Virus record (IMG/VR): IMGVR_UViG_3300032893_000050
Span: 1 to 58,591 of that record
Origin: a virus
Direction: 5' to 3' (one strand)
Length of the DNA: 58,591 nucleotides
Shown: positions 16,442 to 25,597 of the stretch, in pieces
How positions within the stretch are numbered: position 1 is the first letter of the stretch
Layout of the letters: each line of letters begins with the position of its first letter
The notes under the pieces: generated by a model
What the model was told of the DNA's origin: nothing
Database searches by the model: none
Seen by the model: only the letters and a program-made list of their open reading frames with translations
Made by a program: the position numbers and the translations under genes

Positions 16442-16888
16442 ATGACTACTCTTCCGTATGTTCAAATCGGCGAAGGGCCTGACTACACTTCAGTGCCCGT
16501 CTACAACGCAGGCCAGACCACAATCTACGCTGGCTCTCCGCTTGTCGTTGACTCTGCGAATCCCATGAATAGCGCAGGGACAAACAATCAAATTGCCGTC
16601 GCGACGCCCGTTGCGGCCGCATCGGCGCTCATCGTTGGAATCGCTCGACAAGACATTCCAGCAACCAGCGAAGGCCGCATGGTCCCGATTGGCCCCGTCG
16701 TTACGGGCGTCTGTGACGTCGCCGGTGTGACCGCTGGTGCTCAAGTCGCTGCTGGCACAACCAGCCCCTACACGGCCCTGACGATGGCAGCCGGAGGCAG
16801 TGCCGCGTTTGGCATCGCGCTGGCTTCCGGAGCATCCGGAGAGACCATCCCCTATGTACTCACCTACATCGCGTACGCGCATTCATAA
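16442..16888 (+). CDS. Head decoration protein-like (DUF2190-type)
   Basis: 148 residues. Small beta-barrel composition with VPVYNAGQTTIYAGSPLVVD, VAAASALIVGIARQDI and an Ala/Gly-rich C-terminus, as in DUF2190/decoration proteins that trimerise on capsids. Its place between scaffold and major capsid supports this. Confidence 0.65.
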   Translation: MTTLPYVQIGEGPDYTSVPVYNAGQTTIYAGSPLVVDSANPMNSAGTNNQIAVATPVAAASALIVGIARQDIPATSEGRMVPIGPVVTGVCDVAGVTAGAQVAAGTTSPYTALTMAAGGSAAFGIALASGASGETIPYVLTYIAYAHS

Positions 16889-16926
16889 GGGTCAATCCTA
16901 TCACTCTTCACACAAGGACTACAAAA

Positions 16927-18423
16927 ATGTCTGATGAACACATTGTCCCTCTCTCGTACGCAAATGAGTCTGATGCTCAGGTGCTTTCGGTTCAAGTTGA
17001 CGGTCGCCCTGTTCGTATCGACGTTGTGACCGGTCATCTATTCGACAGATTCGGCAACGACGCTGGCCGTTGGTCTCCCATGGAAGAGACCAGGATCCAA
17101 GATCAGAACACGGCCCTTTCGCGTTCCGCACATCGCGAATCCGCGCACCAATCCGCCCTCGGTATTGCCGGATCATGCGTGAGCCCGCATGGTCACGAAT
17201 ATGTCCAGAGCGTCGCGAGAAGCTACCAAGCTCTTTCGATTGCAAACTCGGAGCAGCGCGCCCAGTATCTGGAAACCGGTACCTACAAGGAAACGGCCGC
17301 AAAAACTCGGATCGATCCCAAGGCTGCCAAGTTCCTGACTGATTGGCGTAACGCTAATCAGACCGAGCAGACTCAGTTGCTTTCAGCAGCGACGCCAGAG
17401 CAAATGAAGCTGCTTGTTGCGGCTGCGTCCCAGGCTCTTGACGTTGGGGTTGCTGACGTTCACGTCGCGCAAGCGCTGCCGAACTTCATCACCGGATACC
17501 ACAACGAGGGTCCCGTAGCGGACGTATATTCGCCTCCGTTGGTTGTGCAACACAAGTCCGATTACTACTGGCAATACAAGAAGGAAGACGCGTTCCAGCG
17601 TGCTCTTCCGCAGCTTGGCGCAGCCGGCGGTGCCCCGTCCGAGATCTTCCCACGATTCGGAAACACGGAGTTCACGGCGATTCAGCGTGCCGTCGCGGCA
17701 TTCGTGCCCACGGAGGTCGAGGCCAACCAAGACGCTCCGCTGCAAATCAAGCTCGGACATGAGAACCGTATGCTGGATGCGGCAATTCTGGAACGAGAAA
17801 TCCGCACCCAGGCGCTGGCTCGCACGTCCGGAAACTGGAACAGCGCAACCACGCTGGCCACCACCTATCAGTGGAACGGCGGCGCCAACAGTGATCCGGT
17901 CAAGGACATCCAGACCATCATCGAGTCCAGCTATGGTGAGCCCAATGCGATGATCATCCCGGGTCACATCTGGCACGATATGGTCCGGAACCCCGCGGTT
18001 CGCTCGTACTACACATACGGCGGGTCGACCCCTGGAATCCTCACGGACCAGCAAATGGCCGCGCTGCTTCGTCTGCCTGAGATTTACGTGGCGCGGATGA
18101 AGTACATCAACACTTCGGGTGCCCTAAAGTACGTATGGGGTGACGACATCACCGTGTTCAGGCGCCCGCTTGCGATGCCGCCCGTGAATCAACGCGACGT
18201 ATGCACGTCCGTGACGTTCCGGTGGGCGATGCAGAACATCAAGATCCCCGACGGGCAAACGTTCTCGCCCGAGATGACGGACGGTCGCGGCTGGGTCATG
18301 CGGCAGTTCTTCAATCAAATTCGCGGTGGTCTCGGCGGAATCCAGATGATTCTGTGCCTGGCTGACGCGGAAGTCCAGACGAGCAAGTATATCGGCAACC
18401 TGCTGATCAACGCTCATCAGTAG
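16927..18423 (+). CDS. Major capsid protein
   Basis: 498 residues. The first about 180 residues are helical and acidic with a Gln/Ala-rich stretch; this resembles a delta-domain removed by the protease (inference). The HK97-like part follows: VADVYSPPLVV, FPRFGNTEFTAIQRAVAAFV, EREIRTQALARTSGNW, a P-domain-like segment NAMIIPGHIWHDMVRNPAVR and the late beta strands DDITVFRRPLAMPP and VCTSVTFRWAMQN. Size, position after scaffold and decoration genes, and a following hairpin fit the major capsid. Confidence 0.82.
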   Translation: MSDEHIVPLSYANESDAQVLSVQVDGRPVRIDVVTGHLFDRFGNDAGRWSPMEETRIQDQNTALSRSAHRESAHQSALGIAGSCVSPHGHEYVQSVARSYQALSIANSEQRAQYLETGTYKETAAKTRIDPKAAKFLTDWRNANQTEQTQLLSAATPEQMKLLVAAASQALDVGVADVHVAQALPNFITGYHNEGPVADVYSPPLVVQHKSDYYWQYKKEDAFQRALPQLGAAGGAPSEIFPRFGNTEFTAIQRAVAAFVPTEVEANQDAPLQIKLGHENRMLDAAILEREIRTQALARTSGNWNSATTLATTYQWNGGANSDPVKDIQTIIESSYGEPNAMIIPGHIWHDMVRNPAVRSYYTYGGSTPGILTDQQMAALLRLPEIYVARMKYINTSGALKYVWGDDITVFRRPLAMPPVNQRDVCTSVTFRWAMQNIKIPDGQTFSPEMTDGRGWVMRQFFNQIRGGLGGIQMILCLADAEVQTSKYIGNLLINAHQ

Positions 18424-18436
18424 ACGTGGTCATGAT

Positions 18437-18459
18437 AGGGGCGGCGTAGTGTCGCCCCT
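18437..18459 (+). terminator. Hairpin after the capsid gene
   Basis: aggggcg and cgcccct form a 7-bp stem with a 9-base loop, 14 bases after the capsid stop. No T-run follows, so it is a weak or partial terminator or an mRNA 3' stabiliser that keeps capsid expression higher than downstream genes. aaggagg, the next gene's ribosome site, follows at 18465. Confidence 0.55.
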
Positions 18460-18476
18460 CATCCAAGGAGGCGAAC

Positions 18477-18920
18477 ATGTCACAACCTAATCAACAGCAA
18501 CAATCTCAATCGCAAAGCCCTCGGGCTCAAACGCTCAAGATTCGCATGAAGCCCGGATGTGGCCGCATGCTGATCGGGCGCAAATACAAGCTCATTGACG
18601 ACACTATCGTTGCTCGGCGCCCAAAGACGCGGGACGACATTGCAGACGTGGTGGACGAATATTTGGAGCAAGGACAGGTTGCCGAGGTAACACTGGAGCA
18701 AATTGCCGCACTGCTTGGCAAAGACGGCAAACCTGCTCGTTCCGTCGAAGGCTATAGGATGCGCAAGATCGAAGGCAAGCTCTTGACCCACGACAAGCAG
18801 GGCAACGAGCTACCACACCCAGTCCAGACCGAGGACACGTGGACGGCGTCGAATGTCGTCTGGCAAGGCAACGAGCTGATTGCATCCCATCCGGATTGTC
18901 CCATCGAGATTGTGAGCTAA
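18477..18920 (+). CDS. Hypothetical head protein
   Basis: 147 residues. A Gln/Ser-rich N-terminus leads into IRMKPGCGRMLIGRKYKLID, an acidic helical middle (DDIADVVDEYLEQGQVAEVT) and a mixed C-terminus. No family recognised. Strong ribosome site (aaggagg) upstream. Confidence 0.65.
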   Translation: MSQPNQQQQSQSQSPRAQTLKIRMKPGCGRMLIGRKYKLIDDTIVARRPKTRDDIADVVDEYLEQGQVAEVTLEQIAALLGKDGKPARSVEGYRMRKIEGKLLTHDKQGNELPHPVQTEDTWTASNVVWQGNELIASHPDCPIEIVS

Positions 18921-18924
18921 CACA

Positions 18925-19419
18925 ATGGGATTAGAGACGCCCCTGATTACGGCCGCGCAATTGCGGGCGTCTCTTACGCCAGAGGTCTATCTGGCCATCT
19001 TCGACGATGATCGGACTGGTGACATTGATAGCGTGGACGTTTCTGACGGGGTCTTGGAAGTACTCAATGACGCGCACGCGCTGACAATCTCGTCTCTTGG
19101 TCCCCTGTACGCTAGGCTGCCAACAAGTTCCGACGCGAAGGTTTCAATCCTTCTCAAGGCAGCCGAAAAGCAGTGGGCTCGAGCGTTCGCGTTTGAGCGG
19201 CGCCCTGAGTTCGAGCACGAATACGGGTATGGTGGCGAGAAGAGTAAGGCGGAGTCCAGGGCCAAGCGGATCCTGGATGAAATCCGAGCCGACCTAATGC
19301 AGATAGTTGATGCACCACCCGAACCCCAGCCGCGCAATGTAGGCGGCATCATTCGTCGGCGCGTCCAGCGAGTATTCCTAGACGGGCCAAACGGCGAGCG
19401 CAACTCTGGCGACTTCTAG
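18925..19419 (+). CDS. Head-tail connector, DUF1320 (Mu gp36-like)
   Basis: 164 residues. LRASLTPEVYLAIFDDDRTG and VLEVLNDAHALTISSLGPLY resemble the helical gp36/DUF1320 adaptor, followed by LLKAAEKQWARAFAFERRPEF. Such proteins sit under the portal and join head to tail. Its place right after the capsid block agrees. Confidence 0.75.
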   Translation: MGLETPLITAAQLRASLTPEVYLAIFDDDRTGDIDSVDVSDGVLEVLNDAHALTISSLGPLYARLPTSSDAKVSILLKAAEKQWARAFAFERRPEFEHEYGYGGEKSKAESRAKRILDEIRADLMQIVDAPPEPQPRNVGGIIRRRVQRVFLDGPNGERNSGDF

Positions 19420-19421
19420 GC

Positions 19422-20240
19422 ATGACCATGGACCATGCTCCGTATGCGGGCGACGTCGACGTCTTCGGCAAGCTCGTCCTAGATCCGGTCCCGAAATACC
19501 AGGACGGGATCAATCCTGACGAGCAGGCGATCGGAGACCCGAGCCTGGTCGTGATCGGCGAGTTCATCCGCGCCGTCATGGTGGCACGCCTGAGCGATGC
19601 ATGGTCGGACATCAACAAGCCGTCCATCGGCGGTGGAACTCCTGTTGTCAAGACGATCAGCTACAACAACCCCGAAGACAATACGTTCAACAGCAAGGAC
19701 TTGCCGGGCCTCTACGTGTTCATGCCACGGGACAAGCCGGACAAGCACGAACGCTACGCTGACTGTCAGTTCTGGCGCATCCGGTACGTGACGGTCCTGT
19801 GGATACCGCCGCAGCGCGACCAAGTGCAACGCGCAGACCGCAGCCCATTCTTCAACGCGGTTTCTTCAGCAGTTCGCGGCGCTCTGTGCTTGGACCGATT
19901 CCCTGGATATGTCATCGAGGGCGACACCGACCCCTACGCGGCCACGTGGGGTTCATCCCTGATGATCAATGCTGGGCTCTCGAAAGAAGTGGCCGCCGAT
20001 GACGATATCGAATTCAATGTCGTGGACGTCAAAATCGACATGCCCAAGGTGCCCGGTTCCAAAGATGGGACCTGGGAAGGAGCGCGGTTCAATCTGCGCA
20101 TCTACGAGGACTTGGACGTTTCGATGACGCGTCGTAACGCGTATGCGCCACCGAAGCTTGACGCGACCATCACCGAGAACCCGGACCGGACTGTCGAGCA
20201 GTTCGGATACGTGAGCGAGACCGCTGGAATACCGACATGA
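19422..20240 (+). CDS. Head-tail joining or tail-terminator candidate
   Basis: 272 residues. Beta-rich with FWRIRYVTVLWIPPQRDQ, SPFFNAVSSAVRGALCLDRF and FNLRIYEDLDVSM, a layout reminiscent of gp37/tail-terminator proteins but much longer than usual (about 150). No specific motif. Overlaps the next start (ATGA). Confidence 0.6.
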   Translation: MTMDHAPYAGDVDVFGKLVLDPVPKYQDGINPDEQAIGDPSLVVIGEFIRAVMVARLSDAWSDINKPSIGGGTPVVKTISYNNPEDNTFNSKDLPGLYVFMPRDKPDKHERYADCQFWRIRYVTVLWIPPQRDQVQRADRSPFFNAVSSAVRGALCLDRFPGYVIEGDTDPYAATWGSSLMINAGLSKEVAADDDIEFNVVDVKIDMPKVPGSKDGTWEGARFNLRIYEDLDVSMTRRNAYAPPKLDATITENPDRTVEQFGYVSETAGIPT

Positions 20241-20458
20241 ACTGGGAAAAGCAAGTTCCCGAGCTGCAACTCACCATCGATGACCCCGACGCTTCCGGCA
20301 TTGGGCGACGGCAATCAACGGTGTTTCGCAAGCTCGCCGTGCAGCGCATTCCAGGTCTTACCAAGCAGGTCACGATTCACACGGTGGTCGGGAACCTGGG
20401 CCTGCAGATTCTGGGCGCCGCTTACCAGCAGCAATGTTCCACACTACCTTCGAACTAG
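20237..20458 (+). CDS. Small hypothetical tail-region protein
   Basis: 73 residues, start overlapping the previous stop. Basic central helix (QSTVFRKLAVQRIPGLTKQV). It overlaps the next gene by 25 bases, so translation is probably coupled. No family recognised. Confidence 0.55.
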   Translation: MNWEKQVPELQLTIDDPDASGIGRRQSTVFRKLAVQRIPGLTKQVTIHTVVGNLGLQILGAAYQQQCSTLPSN

Positions 20459-20997
20459 ACAAGACGGGCCTGCGCGAAGCCGGCGAGGCAATTACGCGAG
20501 GACTCAAGCATCTAGTCGAGACGTCTGTCACGGAAGCGGGAGAGATTGCCCGGGACGTCGCAAGACAGGGCAACTTCAAGGACAGGACCGGCGAGCTGCG
20601 CCGAACCATCTACACGAAGCCGCTGGGGTGGTCGGGCGAGACCTTCTGGGCGCTCATACATGCCCCGGCAAGGGGCGTCAACGGATACTACGCGTTGTTT
20701 GTCGAGGAAGACACCAAGGCCCACGACATCTGGCCAAAGGCTGCTCACGGGTTTACGGGTCCGCTCCGCAGTGGCCAAACGAGACGCGCAAGCGGCCGCG
20801 GTCCCCATGAGCACATCGTCGGCCGTGGGCAAGCCCTGCGCTGGGTCGATGCTGGTGAAGAGCACTTCGCTAGAATGGTCCACCACCCCGGTACGCAGGG
20901 GCGCCACTTCATGGCAGACGGCGCCCACACGGCAGAAATCTGGCTTCGTGCACGCATCCAAAACGGATTCGCGGGTCTGCAAGCGGTCCTGAATTAG
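20434..20997 (+). CDS. HK97 gp10-like tail completion protein
   Basis: 187 residues. The N-terminal helix LVETSVTEAGEIARDVARQG, then FKDRTGELRRTIYTK, ALIHAPARGVNGYYALFVEE, and a late GxxGRHFMADG segment match the gp10/neck-completion family: TG.L..SI-like motif, Y..fvE.G.-like motif and a proximal PFL/FM element. These stabilise the head-tail interface. Confidence 0.75.
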   Translation: MFHTTFELDKTGLREAGEAITRGLKHLVETSVTEAGEIARDVARQGNFKDRTGELRRTIYTKPLGWSGETFWALIHAPARGVNGYYALFVEEDTKAHDIWPKAAHGFTGPLRSGQTRRASGRGPHEHIVGRGQALRWVDAGEEHFARMVHHPGTQGRHFMADGAHTAEIWLRARIQNGFAGLQAVLN

Positions 20998-21017
20998 TTA
21001 TCCACAAGGGATTCTCA

Positions 21018-21482
21018 ATGGCATTACCTGTCAAGACACTATCGGTTTACTCGAATCCGTGGGCGGCCACGGACCATGAGGGGCGCCCGTCTGGGGCGTT
21101 TCCACACGACGTTTCCTTGCCAGGAATGGCAGGGCGCTACGTCAGCGCGACCATGCAGGCGATCGAAACGCAGCCACAGGTCACCCGAACAATCGGCACC
21201 ATGACTGAGATTCTAAATCATGCTCAACATGACCGCACATGGGACTTCAGCGACCAAGCAGTAACGGTGCCGAACTCGCCCTACTACATGCGCGCCATCA
21301 AGGACGGGACACTGTTTCCTGCCAATGAGCAGACCGCGCAACAGGCTGGACTCAAGCTCCTGAGCCGCGCCGGATACCTGAAGGCCGCGCGAGCCGCCGC
21401 CAAGGCTGAATTCGACGCCATGCACGGCGCCGGCACGTTTGACTCGGTCAACCCACCCGAACCTGCAAAGGCGGACAAATAA
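21018..21482 (+). CDS. Hypothetical protein preceding the sheath
   Basis: 154 residues. Contains PYYMRAIKDGTLFPANEQTA, similar to DUF2635-type small proteins that come just before sheath genes, inside a longer chain with an Ala/Lys-rich helical end. It overlaps the sheath start by 1 base (TAATG). Confidence 0.6.
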   Translation: MALPVKTLSVYSNPWAATDHEGRPSGAFPHDVSLPGMAGRYVSATMQAIETQPQVTRTIGTMTEILNHAQHDRTWDFSDQAVTVPNSPYYMRAIKDGTLFPANEQTAQQAGLKLLSRAGYLKAARAAAKAEFDAMHGAGTFDSVNPPEPAKADK

Positions 21483-22978
21483 TGACTATCTCGATCGTTG
21501 GCTTCACGAGCGACGACAAGGTACCGGGCGTTTATGGGCAGACCTCATACGGGTCTGGTCGCATTAGCGTCGGCGAATTTCCGGTCAAGTTGCTCATCAC
21601 TGGCAACAAGACCAGCGCTGGGTCCATGACTGCCGACTCGGACATTTCGCAAATCATCAGCGCGGATGACGCCGATGCCAAGCTAGGCGCCGGATCTGAG
21701 GCGGCAATCCAGGCCTACGCGGCCTTGGCAATCGACGGAGTGACCCTGTACGCGGCACCGGTCGCGGAAGCTACTGGCGGCGCCGCTGGAGCGATCACCA
21801 TCCTGATTGGCGGCACTTGGTCCACGACTGGCCAGATTGATTTCAAGCTACATGGGCGCCAGTACTCGGTCGGGATTGCAGCCACCGACTTGGTCGCAGA
21901 CGTGGGCGGGAAGATTCGGGACATCTTCAACTCGAACGCACGCAGCCCCGTTACAGCAACCTTCGACACCCAGACGACCACGCTCACGACAAAGAGCAAA
22001 GGCATTCGGGCCAATCAGTACAACCTTTACTGCGACAAGTCTCGAGTTCCAACGGGTCTTACGGTCACGATTACGGGCGGGACAGCGTCTCACACGGGAG
22101 CGCGGTCACTCACGCCGTTTGCGAGTGGCGCCGGTACGGACTCGGTCACGAACGTTGTGGCTCTCCTGCAGGCGGACGTTTACGACTTCATCGCGTCGGC
22201 CCAGAACGATTCCACGAATGCGGCCGCCTGGAAGACCCATGTTGAGTCCGAGTGCTCAGCGACCATAGGTCACCTCGAGCATGTCATGTTTGCGCTCAAC
22301 GGCACGTCGGCTGGCGCTATCTCGCTGGCTGGCACGACCCTCAATAGCCAGCGCGGTGCCCTCGTGTGGCTGCAGAACGGCGAGAGCCACCCTGCTGCCA
22401 TGGTAGCGACCGCGGCCGCCATCAGGGCCACCCTGAGCCCGCAGAACCCCAACACCAACTACGACAAGATGGTGCTATCAGGCATCGCCCCGCAGTCCTT
22501 CCCATCGGACGTTCCGTCGCACGGGACCATGAAGACGCTGCTGAACAGTGGCGTGACCCCGCTCAAGACGGACGGCTCGAATGTCCGGATCGTCGGCGGC
22601 ATCGGGACCCACTGTCTCAACGGCACATCGCCCGATTACCGAACGTTCACGTGGGGCGACTCGGACACGCCGGATCGCACCCGCAAGGAACTGTCGGCAC
22701 TTTGGGTCGGGGTCGCGCAGAGCAATCCGTGGAACGGAGCAGATCCGCCTCCCGGAACCCTTGCAAACGAAGGCGTCATCACCCCCAACCAGTGGAACGC
22801 CATCGTCCTTGAGGAACTCAAGCGCGAAGAGAAACTCAACTGGATTCAGGACGTCGACACGAACCTGCCGCACAGCGAGTTCGATACGTCTCGCAAGTGC
22901 ATCATGACCGGCGCACCCGTCGTGGTCCGGAGTCAAACCTGGCAGCTAGGCGTTCTCGTCATGCAGACGGCCGCTTAA
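21482..22978 (+). CDS. Tail sheath protein
   Basis: 498 residues. N-terminal GFTSDDKVPGVYGQTSYG and KLLITGNKTS match Mu gpL-like sheaths; a central insertion has IDFKLHGRQYSVGIAATDLV. The conserved C-terminal domain has LNSQRGALVWLQNGESHPAA, VLSGIAPQSFPSD, and a final block LPHSEFDTSRKCIMTGAPVV. It defines the phage as contractile-tailed. Confidence 0.88.
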   Translation: MTISIVGFTSDDKVPGVYGQTSYGSGRISVGEFPVKLLITGNKTSAGSMTADSDISQIISADDADAKLGAGSEAAIQAYAALAIDGVTLYAAPVAEATGGAAGAITILIGGTWSTTGQIDFKLHGRQYSVGIAATDLVADVGGKIRDIFNSNARSPVTATFDTQTTTLTTKSKGIRANQYNLYCDKSRVPTGLTVTITGGTASHTGARSLTPFASGAGTDSVTNVVALLQADVYDFIASAQNDSTNAAAWKTHVESECSATIGHLEHVMFALNGTSAGAISLAGTTLNSQRGALVWLQNGESHPAAMVATAAAIRATLSPQNPNTNYDKMVLSGIAPQSFPSDVPSHGTMKTLLNSGVTPLKTDGSNVRIVGGIGTHCLNGTSPDYRTFTWGDSDTPDRTRKELSALWVGVAQSNPWNGADPPPGTLANEGVITPNQWNAIVLEELKREEKLNWIQDVDTNLPHSEFDTSRKCIMTGAPVVVRSQTWQLGVLVMQTAA

Positions 22979-22990
22979 AGGAGCATCAAA

Positions 22991-23368
22991 ATGGCATATC
23001 GTGGCTACTCTGTATACTTGAACGGAACCCGGGTCGTCCAGGCCGAGAATGCATCACTGAAATGGATGTCGAACTCGGAATCGGTCATCACCGATGAGGG
23101 GTACCAGGGCGAAACCGAAGCCCACCAGACCTGCGAGATCACCCTCGACAAGGCGGTTCCCGCTGAGGGAGACCAGGCCCACATCATGCTCCTGGACATG
23201 CTTGCGAACAAGCAAGACCAGAACATATCGATAGGAATTCTCGGCGGCGAAATTCTACAGAGCAAGTTCAAGGTCGTTGACTCGACGTTCACGTCGGACA
23301 TGGCCAAGCAGCTCACCAAAGGTTCAATCACGTTACGCGGCAAAATTCCGAAACGAATCAGCCTGTAA
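22991..23368 (+). CDS. Tail tube protein
   Basis: 125 residues immediately after the sheath. Beta pattern GYSVYLNGTRVVQAENASLK, CEITLDKAVPAEGDQ and FTSDMAKQLTKGSITLRGK fits Mu gpM-like tubes. aaaggagcatcaaa gives a good ribosome site. Confidence 0.85.
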   Translation: MAYRGYSVYLNGTRVVQAENASLKWMSNSESVITDEGYQGETEAHQTCEITLDKAVPAEGDQAHIMLLDMLANKQDQNISIGILGGEILQSKFKVVDSTFTSDMAKQLTKGSITLRGKIPKRISL

Positions 23369-23385
23369 CATAGGAGCAATCCGCC

Positions 23386-24140
23386 ATGAGTAAGATGCGC
23401 GATCTAATGCGAGGGACGCGCGCAATACATGTCGTAGAGCTTCCGCTCGTCAACGTCCCCAACGCGGGAGCGGAACCGTCGCCAGAGCTCGACGAAGCGC
23501 GCAAGCGCGACGCCGAGGCACTGGGCACAACCGTCGAGCAGCTACCCGTCAAGGCCCGCGTGGGTCTGCGGGTGCTGCTGCCGAGGCAGTGGCTTGACGT
23601 CCAGACTGCCGCTAGGGCGCTGGCAGTCGAGCGCGGAAACCCGAACCCGACCGAGGATGACCCGAACTACAACCTCGGCACGCAGGTCAACACGCTAGCC
23701 CGTGCGTGCGTGGACCCCGACAGTAATCCGTCGGATCCAGACCTATTCTTCGGCGACGGCAAGACCATCGAGTCAGCCGTCAAAGACCTGCTGGATAACG
23801 AGCACCTGACCCGCGATTCGCTCACGTACCTGTGCGACGAGTGGGAGTGGTGGAACGACCGCGTCAATCCGCAAATCAAGAACCTGTCAGACCACGAGAG
23901 GCTGGCCTTCATCGGTCGCATGGTGGAGACGCCAGACATTTTTTTATCATTGCGGCCGGGTGTGCAACGCAGCTTAGCGCATTTTATGGCCGTCCAGCTG
24001 TGGAGCTTGTCGATGCTCAGCTCGGAATCTGGTGGTGGCTCAACCACATCTACACTGAGTGGTCCGAAACCGGAAAGCTCCCTGCTGCAGTGAAGGCGCG
24101 CAATGGGGACCTACAGGCAACTGACGGCAAAGCGCAATGA
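23386..24140 (+). CDS. Tail assembly chaperone with -1 frameshift (short form ends 24093)
   Basis: The zero frame runs to 24093 (235 residues). At 23940-23946 the heptamer T-TTT-TTA would let ribosomes slip to -1 and end at 24138-24140, giving about 251 residues. The -1 extension is clearly more protein-like (ATQLSAFYGRPAVELVDAQL then IWWWLNHIYTEWS) than the zero-frame tail. Expression of two tail chaperones by frameshifting between tube and tape measure is general in tailed phages. A missing T in the run is the alternative; in that case only the long form exists. Confidence 0.75.
23940..23946 (+). promoter_or_regulatory. Slippery heptamer T-TTT-TTA
   Basis: In the zero frame the codons read ATT-TTT-TTA; both the P-site TTT and A-site TTA tRNAs re-pair with TTT after a -1 slip. 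A weak GGCC/GGCC pairing is possible downstream, but no strong stimulatory hairpin is obvious. Confidence 0.7.
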
Positions 24141-24642
24141 GGTAGCCGCACCTCCTGCGCAGCTAAAGATCAACAACGCCGAGATTTGCGGCGACTACAA
24201 GACCATCACGGGCGAGCCGCGCCCAAAAGGCGACCTGATTGTTGGCATTCGAATACCCACGGAAGCAGACGATCATCAATCACGCAAAGCAGCCGAAGAT
24301 AAAGGCGGCGACTCGATCCGAGAATACAACCGACAGCTAGTCATCCTGCACTGCGCGAGAGCCATATGCGATCCTAACGATATCTCCAAGTGCCATCCAG
24401 ACTTTACGATGCCCGATCAGCAGCTACCACTCGTGCTTACGAGTAGCTGTCTCGACAGAATTTTCGACTATGTTGAGCGGCTCAGAATCGAGCAGAGCCC
24501 GGTATTCCCCGAAGCTACAGACCAGGAACTGGCGGAACTGGGCCATCTCATCTGCACGGCGAATTGCCTAGACGAGCTCACGTCGGCGCGCGAGGTTAGG
24601 TTCCGGAAGCTGTGTCGGTTCCTGCTGGATCAGATTCAGTGA
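24103..24642 (+). CDS. Hypothetical tail-assembly-region protein
   Basis: 179 residues. The ATG lies 10 bases after the short chaperone stop and inside the end of the frameshifted form. Pattern: GDYKTITGEPRPKGDLIVGI, a helical cysteine-containing C-terminal half (LVILHCARAICDPNDISKC, HLICTANCLDELT, KLCRFLLDQIQ). No family recognised; position suggests a second chaperone or tail factor. A terminator follows at once. Confidence 0.65.
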   Translation: MGTYRQLTAKRNEVAAPPAQLKINNAEICGDYKTITGEPRPKGDLIVGIRIPTEADDHQSRKAAEDKGGDSIREYNRQLVILHCARAICDPNDISKCHPDFTMPDQQLPLVLTSSCLDRIFDYVERLRIEQSPVFPEATDQELAELGHLICTANCLDELTSAREVRFRKLCRFLLDQIQ

Positions 24643-24672
24643 AGCCCCTGGTGTTAGCACCGGGGGCTTTTG
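24643..24672 (+). terminator. Rho-independent terminator closing the head-tail operon
   Basis: agcccc pairs with ggggct, with an inner gtg/cac pairing, then tttt. It starts at the stop of the preceding gene. The opposite strand lacks a good T-run, so it mainly ends rightward transcription, splitting the structural genes before the antisense island. Confidence 0.85.
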
Positions 24673-24690
24673 TTCATGTTGCGATTCCAC

Positions 24691-25044
24691 TCATCGCTCA
24701 ACCACAGCGTTCTGAATCATCGGCGTAGAACTCAGGAACGCTCCGGTTAGTCTGGGCGATTCGTGATCATGCTCTGTAATGACGGCGCACGGGACTTCTC
24801 CGCCATCGACGGCTCGTTGCCCATTCGAATCTAGATAGATGGTCCCGACCAAGCTCCCGTCAGGGCTCACTTCTACACTGACAACATCACCAATGAACGT
24901 CGGGTTCTTCCGGTAGAATTCGTAAGGCCCAAGCGTCACCGCAACCGGAGCACTGAAATTGTCGTGAGCTGATCGGATATACTCGGTAGTTATCCGGGTT
25001 CCGTCGTTCACCACGAGTCCTAGCGTGAGTAGTTTGACTTTCAT
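24691..25044 (-). CDS. Hypothetical protein, last gene of antisense island
   Basis: 117 residues. Start at 25044 chosen by ggagaaacg before the ATG and its overlap with the previous stop (ATGA). Beta-rich: VKLLTLGLVVNDGTRITTEY, FIGDVVSVEVSPDGSLVGTI, GEVPCAVITEHDH. No family recognised. Confidence 0.65.
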   Translation of the reverse strand: MKVKLLTLGLVVNDGTRITTEYIRSAHDNFSAPVAVTLGPYEFYRKNPTFIGDVVSVEVSPDGSLVGTIYLDSNGQRAVDGGEVPCAVITEHDHESPRLTGAFLSSTPMIQNAVVER

Positions 25045-25424
25045 CGTTTCTCCTTCACGTCTTTGACCCATTCAACGATGGGATCACCAAGGCTATCAAA
25101 CCCAGTTATCCAGCCTTGCGCTTTTTGATATTCAAGAACATTCGAAAGAACTTCCGCGACAGGTATAGTCATGGTCGGGCATTCGGATATCTTCCGCTTG
25201 CTCTCGTACGCGATAATGCGTCTTCTGGTCCAAACGTATTCGAGTAGTCGAAGCATGCGACCGAGCCACATGTCTAAGGTTTCCCGGTCGTCTTCCATGA
25301 GTGTCATCTGCACGGCATGGCAATACAACTGGTCCCACCGCGCGATGTCGTCGAACGTTTCGGGTCCGCTCACGAGCAGGCGCGCGTCTTCTGGGTCTAG
25401 TCCGCTGGTGTCGATGTCAATCAT
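25041..25424 (-). CDS. Hypothetical acidic helical protein
   Basis: 127 residues. Helical throughout with DDRETLDMWLGRMLRLLEYV and RRRIIAYESKRKISECP. Coupled to both neighbours by ATGA overlaps. No family recognised. Confidence 0.65.
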   Translation of the reverse strand: MIDIDTSGLDPEDARLLVSGPETFDDIARWDQLYCHAVQMTLMEDDRETLDMWLGRMLRLLEYVWTRRRIIAYESKRKISECPTMTIPVAEVLSNVLEYQKAQGWITGFDSLGDPIVEWVKDVKEKR

Positions 25425-25597
25425 CTGTCTATCTTTACTTGTGTCGTGTCAATAACATCACAGGTTTCGGGGTCCCACATGTAGCGGTCATGGCTGTCCT
25501 CCAGAGCGATTCCTACTGCTCCCGGAGGAAGACGCGTCGGGTTCAGGTCAATCAGAACAACCTGCTCTTGTTCTGGCGGATCAAAGTTTCCGATCAT
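25421..25597 (-). CDS. Small hypothetical protein
   Basis: 58 residues, easily missed by length cut-offs. ATG at 25597 overlaps the stop of the upstream gene, and its TGA overlaps the next ATG, so it sits exactly in the coupled chain. Content: QEQVVLIDLNPTRLPPGAVG then DSHDRYMWDPETCDVID, resembling other small phage proteins with a proline-glycine turn before a strand. No function known. Confidence 0.65.
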   Translation of the reverse strand: MIGNFDPPEQEQVVLIDLNPTRLPPGAVGIALEDSHDRYMWDPETCDVIDTTQVKIDR

